Of a DNA stretch of 64,000 bases, positions 1-8,134 are shown one piece after another. The stretch spans positions 1-64,000 of the forward strand of contig NZ_AWFA01000010.1 in assembly GCF_000682675.1 (NCBI RefSeq), written 5' to 3'. Numbering within the stretch: position 1 is the stretch's first letter; each line of letters begins with the position of its first letter. The DNA is from Hyphomonas pacifica. Its GTDB lineage: Bacteria > Pseudomonadota > Alphaproteobacteria > Caulobacterales > Hyphomonadaceae. The notes under the pieces are model-generated. The model saw only the letters and a program-made list of their open reading frames with translations, was not told the DNA's origin and ran no database searches. A program made the translations under genes and the position numbers.

Positions 1-1
1 G

Positions 2-75
2 TCGGAGCGATAGGATTCGAACCTACGACCCCTCGCCCCCCAGGCGAGTGCGCTACCGGGCTGCGCCACGCTCCG
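2..75 (-). tRNA. tRNA-Pro (anticodon GGG)
   Basis: Read on the minus strand, this folds as a standard cloverleaf. The acceptor arm pairs CGGAGCG with CGCTCCG, the anticodon stem pairs CTCGC with GCGAG, and the seven-base loop CTGGGGG puts GGG in the anticodon position. The T arm carries the usual GGTTCGAATCC. The length is 74 nt to the discriminator base A. The window begins one base later, so an encoded CCA tail cannot be checked. Confidence 0.95.
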
Positions 76-128
76 ACACCGGCGGCTTGTAACCAAGCCT
101 CCGCTTTTCCGCAATGCGTTATGTGGGA

Positions 129-602
129 TTAGGCTGCGCGTTTCTGGCGGACGGCATCCAGGCGGGCTTTCAGGTCGGTCAGGCCGACCAGAGCATCTTC
201 CAAGCGCTCACGGCTGCCGGTCTTTGCCGTGTCCTCGATCTCGGCCTCAAAAGCCTTGGCGACGCTCTTCTGCAGTTCCCGCGCCGGGCTCGGGGCTGCT
301 GCACCCAGAGTAGCCTCGCCTGCCAGCACGGCCAGCACGCCCTGCTCAGCCAGCAGCGCCTTTGCGCCTTTCAGGGTCAAACCCTTTTCGTGAACCAGAA
401 TCTGGATCGCCCTCAGCGCTTCCAGGTCTTGTGGCCGGAACATGCGGCGTCCATCGGCGCGCTTTACCGGCCGCACATCGCGCGTGAACTTGGTTTCCCA
501 GTAGCGGATCACATGTGTCTCCAACCCCAGCTCTGCTGCCGCTTCTCCGATTGACCGGAATGCTTTGGCGGATTTTTCAACACGAGCGCGGCTTGCAGAC
601 AT
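129..602 (-). CDS. MerR-family transcriptional regulator
   Basis: The protein has 157 residues. An N-terminal winged-helix MerR domain (about residues 15-85) is clear: an IGEAAAELGLETHVIRYWE recognition segment followed by a R-RMFRPQDLEAL wing and a KGLTLKGAKALL helix. The C-terminal half is Ala/Glu-rich and probably helical, with no cysteine-based metal site, so an effector cannot be named. It lies 17 bp downstream of ihfA on the same strand. A small MerR gene next to ihfA is a common arrangement in alphaproteobacteria and suggests cotranscription. The target is unknown. Confidence 0.88.
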   Translation of the reverse strand: MSASRARVEKSAKAFRSIGEAAAELGLETHVIRYWETKFTRDVRPVKRADGRRMFRPQDLEALRAIQILVHEKGLTLKGAKALLAEQGVLAVLAGEATLGAAAPSPARELQKSVAKAFEAEIEDTAKTGSRERLEDALVGLTDLKARLDAVRQKRAA

Positions 603-619
603 AAGCGGATCCTTCCTGG

Positions 620-913
620 CTAATTTTTGTCGACCAACGCCTTGAGCATTGGTGAGGGGCGGAAGGTGACGACACGGCGCGCCGCGATCACGGCTTCTTC
701 CCCGGTTTTTGGGTTACGGCCTTCGCGCGCGGATTTCGACCGCACCACAAAGTTTCCAAAACGAGAAAGCTTCACCTCATCTTCCTTCTCAAGCGCAGAG
801 CCTATCAGCTCCAGCGTCTTGTCCAGCAGATCAGACGATTCCTGACGCGTAACCCCTACTTCACGAACAATTGCGTCGGTAACTTCGGCGCGTGTGATGG
901 TCTGGTTACTCAT
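620..913 (-). CDS. ihfA: Integration host factor alpha subunit
   Basis: At 97 residues this is a full-length HU/IHF-family DNA-bending protein. The family signature is visible in the beta-arm region (GNFVVRSKSAREGRNPKTGEE) with the intercalating proline in the NPKTG loop and the terminal helix FRPSPMLKALVDKN. The start TITRAEVTDAI and the position next to plsX/fabH favour IHF alpha over HU. IHF alpha pairs with IHF beta to bend DNA by about 160-180 degrees at promoters, replication origins and recombination sites. It sits between fabH and the MerR gene, all on the minus strand. Confidence 0.93.
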   Translation of the reverse strand: MSNQTITRAEVTDAIVREVGVTRQESSDLLDKTLELIGSALEKEDEVKLSRFGNFVVRSKSAREGRNPKTGEEAVIAARRVVTFRPSPMLKALVDKN

Positions 914-1016
914 GGGATTCTCCCGCTTTGGTTAATGGATAGCCAAGGATTGTTAACGGAATCCTAGCGCCCGCGTTCCTTCTGAACTTTGATAATGCTG
1001 ATTTTCGCCTGTGAGG

Positions 1017-1988
1017 CTAGAGGCGGAAAAGGCTCGCGCCCCACGAAAAGCCGCCGCCCATTGCTTCTGACAGGACCAGATCGCCCTTCTTGGCGCGCCC
1101 CGTGCGCACGGCATGATTCAGGGCAAGAGGAATGGAGGCAGCGGATGTATTAGCGTGCTTGTCCACTGTGATGATAACCTTCTCATCATCAATATTCATC
1201 TTCTTGGCCACCGCATCCAAAATGCGCTTGTTGGCCTGATGTGGTACGAACCAGTCAATATCCTCAATGGTCAGGCCGGTCTCGTCCAGCACAGCCTGAA
1301 TGGCCGCGGAAATATTCGTCACGGCATGACGAAATACACGATTACCTTCCATGCGGACATGACCAATCGTGCCCGTAGAGCTGACGCCGCCATCAACATA
1401 AAGCAGATCGGATTTGGTGCCATCTGTGCGGATATGGTGTGTGATGACGCCCTGATCTTCTGCGCCGTCCCACTCTTCCGCTTGCAGCACGACTGCTCCG
1501 CCGCCATCGCCGAACAGCACGCAGGTGCCACGATCAGACCAGTCCAACAGGCGGGTGAAGGTTTCCGCGCCGATCACAATCGCTGTATTGAAGAGGCCCT
1601 GCTTCAGCATGGCATCTGCCGTCGACAGCGCGAACAGGAATCCGGAACAGACAGCCTGAACGTCAAAGGCCGCGCCGCCGGTCATGCCCAGTTTCGCCTG
1701 AACTGCCGTAGCCGTTGCCGGGAAAGTCTGGTCCGGTGTCGTCGTGCCCAGCACGATCAGGTCCACATCCGCTGGTGTCAGACCCGCCGCCGCCAGCGCA
1801 TCCCGCGCGGCTGCCGTGGCAATGTCGGATGTCATCTCGCCTTCGGCGGCTACGTGTCGCTGGCGGATGCCCGTGCGCTCGACAATCCATTCATCAGATG
1901 TATCGACCATTTTGGAGAGATCGTTATTGGTCAGCACCTTTGTGGGAAGATAACTGCCCGTCCCACGGATAAAGCTTCGCCGTGCCAT
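1017..1988 (-). CDS. fabH: 3-oxoacyl-[acyl-carrier-protein] synthase III
   Basis: This 323-residue thiolase-fold enzyme performs the first condensation of type II fatty-acid synthesis, joining acetyl-CoA (or another short acyl-CoA) to malonyl-ACP. The whole catalytic triad is visible: Cys114 in AVCSGF, His250 in [11 protein letters not shown] and Asn280 in [10 protein letters not shown]. The glycine-rich GGGF-WG segment near the C-terminus is also present. It starts 22 bp after plsX on the same strand, the usual lipid-synthesis pairing, and ihfA follows 103 bp later. The length is normal and no damage is seen. Confidence 0.97.
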   Translation of the reverse strand: MARRSFIRGTGSYLPTKVLTNNDLSKMVDTSDEWIVERTGIRQRHVAAEGEMTSDIATAAARDALAAAGLTPADVDLIVLGTTTPDQTFPATATAVQAKLGMTGGAAFDVQAVCSGFLFALSTADAMLKQGLFNTAIVIGAETFTRLLDWSDRGTCVLFGDGGGAVVLQAEEWDGAEDQGVITHHIRTDGTKSDLLYVDGGVSSTGTIGHVRMEGNRVFRHAVTNISAAIQAVLDETGLTIEDIDWFVPHQANKRILDAVAKKMNIDDEKVIITVDKHANTSAASIPLALNHAVRTGRAKKGDLVLSEAMGGGFSWGASLFRL

Positions 1989-2010
1989 TAAATGCCTTTC
2001 ATAGAGCCGG

Positions 2011-3045
2011 TTATTCGGCTGCTATCCCTTTTTGCCGGATTTTTGCGAGGTTCGTGGCAACCTCATCCCGATAATGGCTGGTCGCGAGGTCTGCTGCAAG
2101 CTGGCAAGCACGGGCAAAGCCGCGGCCATCTGTACCGCCATGGCTTTTGACGGATACACCGCCCAGCCCCAGCAGTACGCCGCCATTCACATTGCTCGGA
2201 TCCATCTGAGCGCGCAGATTCTTCAGGCCGCCCATGGCAAGCACGGCACCCAGCTTTGAGAACAGGTTTCCCGTCAGGGCCTCGCGCACCCGCACCCCAA
2301 GCATGCGCGCGACGCCTTCACCGGCCTTCAGGGCAACATTGCCTGTAAAGCCATCCGTGACGATGACATCCACCTTGCCGCTGGAAATATCGTCACCCTC
2401 AACAAAGCCCTGATAGTCCAGTTCCAGATCGCTACCGCGTAGCCACTCATGGGCCTCGCGGATTTCGTCATGGCCTTTCATCTCTTCAGAGCCGATATTC
2501 AGCAGGCCAATCGTCGGGCGCTTAATTCCCAGAATCGCCCGCGCATAGGCTTCACCCATGATCGCAAAGGTAACAAGCTGAGCGGCGTCTGCCTCCAGAT
2601 TCGCACCTACATCCAGTACCACACTGCGCCCACGCAGGGTCGGCCAGGCAGCCGTCATGGCGGGGCGGTGAACGCCGTCCATCTTGCGTAGCACCAGCAT
2701 GGAAATGGCCATCAGTGCGCCTGTATTCCCTGCGGACACGGCGGCATTCGCCCGGCCTTCCTTCACATCTTCCAGCGCGTTCCACATGGAGGAATTCCGT
2801 CCACGGCGCAGAGCCTGGCTGGGCTTCATGTCACCCGTGATGATATCTTCCGTGTGAACGATTTCCATTCTGTCGGCTACGGAAGAATACTTTGCCAGAA
2901 TAGGCTTCAGCTTCGCTTCATCGCCGTGCAGGCGCACAAATGCGTCCTTGCGCGCCGACAGGAACGCTGTAGCGCCCTCTACGGTCACGTCAGGGGCATT
3001 ATCGCCGCCCATTGCATCAACTGCCAGGATTGTGCCTTTAGCCAC
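2011..3045 (-). CDS. plsX: Phosphate acyltransferase PlsX
   Basis: This 344-residue protein converts acyl-ACP to acyl-phosphate, the donor for PlsY in phospholipid synthesis. The N-terminal [18 protein letters not shown] motif is diagnostic, and [29 protein letters not shown] and [14 protein letters not shown] segments follow as in the family. It is probably a peripheral membrane enzyme. In many alphaproteobacteria a DUF177/YceD gene sits immediately upstream. Here only 97 bp separate plsX from the chaperone gene and no such gene is present. Confidence 0.97.
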   Translation of the reverse strand: MAKGTILAVDAMGGDNAPDVTVEGATAFLSARKDAFVRLHGDEAKLKPILAKYSSVADRMEIVHTEDIITGDMKPSQALRRGRNSSMWNALEDVKEGRANAAVSAGNTGALMAISMLVLRKMDGVHRPAMTAAWPTLRGRSVVLDVGANLEADAAQLVTFAIMGEAYARAILGIKRPTIGLLNIGSEEMKGHDEIREAHEWLRGSDLELDYQGFVEGDDISSGKVDVIVTDGFTGNVALKAGEGVARMLGVRVREALTGNLFSKLGAVLAMGGLKNLRAQMDPSNVNGGVLLGLGGVSVKSHGGTDGRGFARACQLAADLATSHYRDEVATNLAKIRQKGIAAE

Positions 3046-3142
3046 GGGCCTTCCAGCTCCACCGAGTTTGTCCGGATTACCCAGCGGTGTTTAAGGCGCG
3101 CCCCGCACCTTGGCAACGCCGCGCATGCGAAGGAATTGCAAC

Positions 3143-3676
3143 TCAGGCCGGATGTGGCCAGATCAGCGCGCCGGAGACAAACGCCTCATCCGGCTGCTCC
3201 GCCAGCCATTGGCGCTGTGCCAGCATATAGTCTGCCAGCTCAGTCTGCTTGTCCGGCATACAGATTGCGTTACGCAGAACGCAGGCCTCAACCGCCGCGT
3301 GACGTGCACCATTTTCTATAGAATACGCCTCCGCCAGAGACTTCCCAAGACCGTAATGGACCTCCGCCAGCTTGCGCATTTTGCGGGCGATAGACGAATC
3401 CCCGACGCCTTTTTCACGGAATGAGGCGTCAAAACCATCCAGGATCAGTGAGTTTACGGCTTCGGCCAGACGGTCACCTTCGCGGTTTTCCATGACCTTC
3501 AGGCGGGGAATCAGCAGACTTGCATGCGCGGTCACCATCGCCGCCCGACCCTCAAACGTATCAATGGCCAAGCCACGCTCATACAGCACGGGCTCAAGAG
3601 AGGCCATGACCATGCCGGAGTGAAGCGCACCCGCTGTGCGCTTGATGTTCGTGCGTTTTCGCTTGGCCCATAACAT
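3143..3676 (-). CDS. Ubiquinol-cytochrome c chaperone (Cbp3/UQCC1) family protein
   Basis: The 177-residue protein resembles the alphaproteobacterial Cbp3/UQCC1-like family, named after the mitochondrial cytochrome b assembly chaperone. Visible family features are the early YERGLAIDTFEGRAAMVTAHASLLIPRL helix pair, GFDASFREKGVGDSSIARKMRKLAEVHYG, and a C-terminal AEQPDEAFVSGALIWP segment. I chose the ATG at 3676, which has AAGGG about 7 nt upstream. A longer reading frame to 3829 would run into the divergent bamE coding region. The gene sits upstream of plsX and divergent from bamE, a layout common in the class. The role in cytochrome bc1 assembly is inferred from the family. Confidence 0.8.
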   Translation of the reverse strand: MLWAKRKRTNIKRTAGALHSGMVMASLEPVLYERGLAIDTFEGRAAMVTAHASLLIPRLKVMENREGDRLAEAVNSLILDGFDASFREKGVGDSSIARKMRKLAEVHYGLGKSLAEAYSIENGARHAAVEACVLRNAICMPDKQTELADYMLAQRQWLAEQPDEAFVSGALIWPHPA

Positions 3677-3767
3677 AGGAAAACCCTTCGCCTCCTGCAT
3701 ACCTGCGCTTGCCAAGCCATACTCGCAAACGCTAGGTCTTTGCCAACGAGTTATCAGGAGTATTCCG

Positions 3768-4244
3768 ATGTCGCGATGCGCGATTCTGGCCTTATCGGTA
3801 CTGGCCCTGCCTCTGACGGCCTGTCTCACTCCGTCACGGGATTATCATGGCTATGTCGCTGACGAGGCGCAACCGCGGGACATGGCACCCGGCGAAGACA
3901 CGCGCTCCACAGTCCTTGCCAAACTCGGCTCCCCGTCTACGATCAGCGTTTTCGATGAAAATACTTGGATCTACATGTCCGACATTCAGGAGCGCATTGC
4001 CTTCCTGAAACCAAAGATCACCAAGCGCAGCGTTGTCGCCATCCGCTTCGGCACGGACGATAAGGTTGAAGACGTGGTTGAGTACGATGCCGATGCGGGG
4101 CAAATCATCAACTACGCATCGCGTGAAACACCAACGCGCGGTCGCGAACTTGGCTTCTGGGAACAGATCTTCGGTACGATCGGCGCAGTTCAGCTGCCCC
4201 GAACGGACGAAGCCACACCAGACAATCCAACCGGCCGCCGCTAG
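3768..4244 (+). CDS. bamE: Outer membrane assembly lipoprotein BamE (OmlA/SmpA family)
   Basis: This 158-residue lipoprotein has a short signal peptide ending in the lipobox LPLTAC (Cys about residue 19). The BamE fold follows: GEDTRSTVLAKLGSPSTISVFDENTWIYMSDIQERIAF and a beta-rich stretch VVAIRFGTDDKVEDVVEYDADAG. BamE stabilises the BAM complex that inserts outer-membrane barrels. The start at 3768 is supported by TCAGGAG 7 nt upstream and by the signal sequence. A longer upstream frame lacks these. The tail ends in a polar, low-complexity stretch. It is transcribed divergently from the Cbp3-like gene. Confidence 0.9.
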   Translation: MSRCAILALSVLALPLTACLTPSRDYHGYVADEAQPRDMAPGEDTRSTVLAKLGSPSTISVFDENTWIYMSDIQERIAFLKPKITKRSVVAIRFGTDDKVEDVVEYDADAGQIINYASRETPTRGRELGFWEQIFGTIGAVQLPRTDEATPDNPTGRR

Positions 4245-4476
4245 TCTTTTCAGCGTTCCTGCCTGAGTTCCGGACATCCCCTCCCTTGCGAAAGGGATTC
4301 GCCCGTCATTATAAAAAAGTAACTCGCCTGAGACGCGTTTACCCGTTAGTGTGACATTACTGCCGCACTGGACACGGCCCTGTCCCCAGAAGTCAGGCTC
4401 ATCCAGTCGGAACAGGTGTGCAAACCACGGGGCGTATTTCCCCATACTGCAAACCAGGCAAGGCAGGAGGATGGTG
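4245..4476. other. Gene-poor intergenic stretch after bamE
   Basis: I find no convincing gene between bamE and the small reading frame beginning near 4477. The stretch contains a five-base-pair hairpin (CCCTT/AAGGG, 4283-4296) with no following T-run, and an A-rich patch at 4312-4318. Neither is strong enough to call a terminator. Confidence 0.5.
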
Positions 4477-4668
4477 ATGGCTTGGAAAGTGCCACTTTTG
4501 AACAGGACGGTAAAATCGCTTGGGCAAGCGTCCCGGCGTATACCGCAAAATTCATCAGCAACAGAAGCAGCTCAGAAAAGATACCAGCGCGTCAGGGATC
4601 TGGCTCGAAAGAGACTGGAAATGGCTGAAAATCCAATGGAAGACGAAACCGCTCAGCCCGCTAGCTGA
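4477..4668 (+). CDS. Possible small hypothetical protein
   Basis: A 63-residue frame begins MAWKVPLL and ends in an acidic tail. An AGGAGG-like site lies about 6 nt before the ATG at 4477, and another in-frame ATG lies at 4471. The product is basic in the middle, with a helical AAQKRYQRVRDLARKRLEMAE segment, and is polar overall with no signal peptide. It converges on the nepR-like gene. I do not recognise the family, and it could be a chance frame. The ribosome-binding site and helical segment are the only support. Confidence 0.3.
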   Translation: MAWKVPLLNRTVKSLGQASRRIPQNSSATEAAQKRYQRVRDLARKRLEMAENPMEDETAQPAS

Positions 4669-4684
4669 ATGGTCAGGCTCTGCC

Positions 4685-4885
4685 CTACTTCCTGGTTTTA
4701 AGGTCTTCAGCTTCCTTCAATTGCTGCATCAGCCTGAGAAGCTTGTCAGGAATAGGCTGCTTAAGCGTCTCATTATAGACGTCCTTCAGGCCCTTTTCGA
4801 GCGACTCATGACGATTGTCAGTATAACGGGCGGGCGGATAAGCAGATGACGTCGGCTTAGCCGTATTACGTGCATCCTTTTTCAT
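4685..4885 (-). CDS. NepR-like anti-sigma factor (general stress response)
   Basis: The 66-residue product matches the NepR consensus across residues 28-59: an amphipathic LEKGLKDVYNETL helix, the signature IPDKLLRLMQQL, then an acidic-basic tail. NepR proteins hold the sigma factor EcfG inactive until phosphorylated PhyR binds them. The first 25 residues are polar and probably disordered, as is usual. No ecfG or phyR is adjacent, so this is either an orphan paralogue or the general-stress locus has been split. A GGAAC lies upstream on the same strand (5042-5038), but no CGTT follows at the right distance. Family assignment comes from the motif only. Confidence 0.75.
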   Translation of the reverse strand: MKKDARNTAKPTSSAYPPARYTDNRHESLEKGLKDVYNETLKQPIPDKLLRLMQQLKEAEDLKTRK

Positions 4886-5049
4886 CTAAGCCCCCTCGCA
4901 TCTGATCGCCAGCCCCCGCAACCAAATATAAGCCAGTGTCTATACTTGCATTAAACCTTTAATAGGCAATTACCACACTGCCCCTTTGGGGGTATAAACA
5001 GTCCGATTTAGAGATATATTCATATCCTGACGAAACCGTTCCACATTTT

Positions 5050-6276
5050 TCATGCGAAGTGAAGACGGCGATACTTGCCATTAAAATAAAGGAGGGGATC
5101 GCGTCTGGGGTCGAATTTTGCCCTCATCACCTCACCTATCAGAATGATATGATCTCCGCCCTTATGGACCGCATGCCGCCGGCATTCAAAATTCGCCAGT
5201 GCTCCAGAAAGTAGCGGAACATCATGCTGGCCAGTCTCCCAGGGAGTTTGTGAGAACCGGTCTTCTCCGGGCTTGGCAAAGAGGTTCGAAGTCGGTTGCT
5301 GACCGATATGCAGTACATTGACAGCAAAGGTTTCTGCCTCCTCCAGCGCAGCGCGACTCTTCGACGTATTCGCAATACAGACCAGCAGCAGAGGCGGGTC
5401 GAGGGAGACCGATGTGAACGAATTCGCGGTCAGCCCGATTGGCGTTCCATCTGCGGCCTTTGCCGTCACAACTGTCACGCCGGTGGCAAAGCAGCCCATC
5501 GCATCGCGCAGCGTCCGCGCATCAGAACCTGAGCGATATTCCGGCACCGAACGTGGCACGCGTCTCTCCAGAAAATCCAGAAGAGTCGCGTTGAACAGAT
5601 CAGCAGAATCTGTCGCGACCACGTGGCCTGCTTCGCTGACTTCGGCATATTCCGCATCGGCAAAGCGCCCGGCAAACCGGCCTGCCTCTTCGGCGGGCGT
5701 AATCCGGCTGAGCGCACCGCGCACGAACAGAACCGGCAAGCGAATATCACTGGCCGCAGCCTGAACTCTGTGGACCAGGTCATTAGAATGGAACGTCTCT
5801 TGAAAGCGCGGATCAAATCGCCCCGACGACAAGGCTGCTTCCGCAACGGTCTTGATAGCCGCATCAGACCTTTCGGCAGAGCCGGTTTCGGAATCAGGCG
5901 GTGCATCGACCAGAACCAGACCAGATGCCAGATGCGCGCCATCTTCGCCGATCGCTGCGGTCGCAATCCAGCCCGCCAGAGATGAAGCCACCACAACGGG
6001 CCGCGAAGCCATCTGCGCCAGAACGCAGCGAAGGTCTTCAACACAGGCGTCAAAATCATAGCGACCATCTTCGGGCCATTCGCTTTCGCCATGACCGCGC
6101 AAATCCACTCTCAGAACGCGCCGACCTGCCTGACGTAGGGCATCGGCCACATCATTCCAGTCGTCCCGGCTCTGGCCCACCCCATGAACCAGAAGCACAG
6201 AGGGGTCGTTCTCATCACCGGAAACATCTCCTTTGAGAGCAACTCCGGCAAATCCCTTGAAACTGATGTCGTGCAT
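5050..6276 (-). CDS. Alpha/beta hydrolase-flavin reductase fusion protein
   Basis: This 408-residue protein joins two enzymes. Residues 1-240 form an alpha/beta hydrolase: oxyanion LLVHGVGQ, VDLRGHGESEW, an elbow ASSLA around Ser99 where GxSxG is expected, and a late SEAGH histidine. Residues 254-408 are a flavin reductase like HpaC (RDAMGCFATGVTVVT, LTANSFTSVSLDPP, ANFECR, GDHIILIGEV). HpaC-like reductases supply FMNH2 to monooxygenases. I chose the ATG at 6276 because AGGA lies 6 nt upstream. An in-frame ATG at 6312 would add 12 residues. No partner oxygenase is in the window. The flavin reductase part is clear, while hydrolase activity is uncertain because of the altered elbow. Confidence 0.85.
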   Translation of the reverse strand: MHDISFKGFAGVALKGDVSGDENDPSVLLVHGVGQSRDDWNDVADALRQAGRRVLRVDLRGHGESEWPEDGRYDFDACVEDLRCVLAQMASRPVVVASSLAGWIATAAIGEDGAHLASGLVLVDAPPDSETGSAERSDAAIKTVAEAALSSGRFDPRFQETFHSNDLVHRVQAAASDIRLPVLFVRGALSRITPAEEAGRFAGRFADAEYAEVSEAGHVVATDSADLFNATLLDFLERRVPRSVPEYRSGSDARTLRDAMGCFATGVTVVTAKAADGTPIGLTANSFTSVSLDPPLLLVCIANTSKSRAALEEAETFAVNVLHIGQQPTSNLFAKPGEDRFSQTPWETGQHDVPLLSGALANFECRRHAVHKGGDHIILIGEVMRAKFDPRRDPLLYFNGKYRRLHFA

Positions 6277-6419
6277 GAATTGTCCTGACTGAGCTTCGCG
6301 CTTCCCTTTCATTTATCCCGCTGACCCCAAGTGTCGAGAGCGGGCCTGTTGAGGCCTGCCAGCGCTTGCCGCTGCGGAGTATCTGGACAAGCCGTGTTCA
6401 GGGGCCGAAACTCGCCTTT

Positions 6420-7286
6420 ATGATTACAGGGCCAACATCACACTCATACTATTCGCAGCGCCTCCGGCTTCATTATGTGGACTGGGGAAATGAAGGCGCG
6501 CCCATTCTAATTCTGCTGCATGGCGGGCGCGATCATTGCCGCAGCTGGGACTGGGTTGCGCAGGAATTGCGCGAGGACTGGCACGTCATTGCGCCGGATC
6601 TACGCGGTCATGGCGACAGCGCCTGGTCGGCCGATGGCGAATATTCGCCGCGCGCCTGCGTCTATGATCTTGCGCAGCTGATCCACCAGTTGAATGCCGG
6701 GCCGGTGACGATCGTGGCCCATTCCTATGGCGGTAATATCGCGCTTCGCTATGCCGGGATCTATCCGGACATGGTGAAGAAGATCGTCGCGATTGAGGGC
6801 CTCGGTCCCTCGCCCAAGATGATGGAAGAGCGCGCCAAGGTCACACCGGCAGACCGGATGAAGGAGTGGATCGAATCCAAGCGCGCCAGCGCGGGTCGTC
6901 TGCCCCGGAAATATGAGAGCCTGGATGAGGCCTACACGCGGATGAAGGAGGAGAATACCTACCTCTCCGATGCCCAGGCGCGCCACCTGACAATCCATGG
7001 CATCAGCCAGAATGAGGATGGCACCTATTCCTGGAAGTTCGACAATTACATGCGGATCTTCACGCCGTATGACATGCCGCAGGAAGATGTGGAGCAGTTG
7101 TGGCAGAACATCACCTGCCCGACCCTGCTGATGTATGGTGACAAGAGCTGGGCGTCCAATCCCGCAGAAGATGGCCGCGTCCAGCATTTCAGGAATGCGC
7201 GCGTGAAACTCTACAAGGATGCCGGGCACTGGCTTCACCATGACAAGCTGGATGAGTTCCTGACGGACCTGAAAGCGTTTCTCTGA
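6420..7286 (+). CDS. Alpha/beta fold hydrolase
   Basis: The 288-residue protein shows a complete alpha/beta hydrolase core: LILLHGGRDHCRSW oxyanion region, APDLRGHGDSAW, nucleophile Ser102 in VAHSYGG, an acid near LLMYGDKSW, and the catalytic histidine in KDAGHWLHHD. A helical cap occupies about residues 130-215. The start at 6420 is the first ATG before the conserved core. A TTG at 6366 is an alternative. It is divergent from the hydrolase-reductase fusion and is followed by an SDR and an HSL esterase, which suggests a catabolic role on an ester, epoxide or lactone. The substrate cannot be deduced. Confidence 0.85.
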   Translation: MITGPTSHSYYSQRLRLHYVDWGNEGAPILILLHGGRDHCRSWDWVAQELREDWHVIAPDLRGHGDSAWSADGEYSPRACVYDLAQLIHQLNAGPVTIVAHSYGGNIALRYAGIYPDMVKKIVAIEGLGPSPKMMEERAKVTPADRMKEWIESKRASAGRLPRKYESLDEAYTRMKEENTYLSDAQARHLTIHGISQNEDGTYSWKFDNYMRIFTPYDMPQEDVEQLWQNITCPTLLMYGDKSWASNPAEDGRVQHFRNARVKLYKDAGHWLHHDKLDEFLTDLKAFL

Positions 7287-7381
7287 TTTTCTGGCTCTGT
7301 ATTGCTGGCCACCTGCCGCCGCGACATGTCTGGTGCGTCCTGAACACGCCAGTACAGTGGCTGGCAAAACAGGAGGAACGC

Positions 7382-8122
7382 ATGACAGATCCGCTTTTCA
7401 GTCTTGAGGGAAAAATTGCGCTGATTACGGGCGGCAGCCGCGGGCTTGGCTACCAAATGGTCAAGGCGTTTGCAGAGCGCGGCGCGGATGTGATCATTGC
7501 CAGCCGCAATCAGGACGCCTGCGAAGAAGTGGCCGAGGAAGTGCGCGCGATGGGGCGAAAAGCACTGGCCGTGGGCGCGCATTGCGGACGCTGGGACGAC
7601 ATAGATGCGCTGATTGAGAAGGCCTATACTGAATATGGCCGGGTCGACATTCTGGTCAACAATGCCGGCATGGGCCCGATGGTGCCGAGCCATGAAGTGC
7701 CGGAAAATTTGTTCGATAGCGTCATGAATCTGAATTTCAAAGGCCCTTTCCGCCTTTCATCCATCATCGGTGATCGGATGAAAAAGGCCGGACGTGGGTG
7801 TATTATCAATATTTCCTCCATTGCATCGCTGGTGCCGATGCCGGCGGTTGTTCCCTATGCAGGTGCTAAAGCGGCGCTAAATGCGATGACGACGTCGATG
7901 GCCCGCGAATATGGCCCGGAAGTGCGGGTGAATTGCATCGCCGCAGGGCCTTTCCTGACGGATATTTCCAAAGCCTGGACCGATGAAGCCCGTCAGACGG
8001 CGAATAACGCACTTCATCGCCCTGGCCGCCCGGAAGAGATTGTGACGGCCGCCTTGTATCTGGCGACGGATTCCTCCAGCTTCACGACAGGCGTCATCCT
8101 TCGCGTGGATGGCGGCCCCTGA
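7382..8122 (+). CDS. SDR-family oxidoreductase
   Basis: This 246-residue classical short-chain dehydrogenase has the cofactor motif TGGSRGLG (residues 17-24), NNAG (93-96) and the catalytic Ser146, Tyr159 and Lys163 in the YAGAK segment. The C-terminal GRPEEIVTAALYLATDSSSFTTGVILRVDGG is typical. Arg42 after the second strand (IIASRN) suggests NADP(H), though this is inference. A strong AGGAGG precedes the ATG, and the next gene begins 12 bp later, so the two are very likely cotranscribed. It probably oxidises or reduces an alcohol/ketone intermediate in the local pathway. Confidence 0.9.
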   Translation: MTDPLFSLEGKIALITGGSRGLGYQMVKAFAERGADVIIASRNQDACEEVAEEVRAMGRKALAVGAHCGRWDDIDALIEKAYTEYGRVDILVNNAGMGPMVPSHEVPENLFDSVMNLNFKGPFRLSSIIGDRMKKAGRGCIINISSIASLVPMPAVVPYAGAKAALNAMTTSMAREYGPEVRVNCIAAGPFLTDISKAWTDEARQTANNALHRPGRPEEIVTAALYLATDSSSFTTGVILRVDGGP

Positions 8123-8134
8123 GGAGGAAAAGCC

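Noticed and set aside
3677-3829. Upstream extension of the Cbp3-like gene
   Set aside because: The extra residues have no family match and the stretch overlaps the divergent bamE start and signal peptide.
4981-4993. CCCC-TTT-GGGG hairpin as a terminator
   Set aside because: The stem is only four base pairs and no T-run follows on either strand.
5018-5042. EcfG-type promoter upstream of the nepR-like gene
   Set aside because: A GGAAC is present on the right strand, but no CGTT occurs 16-17 bases later, so the motif is incomplete.
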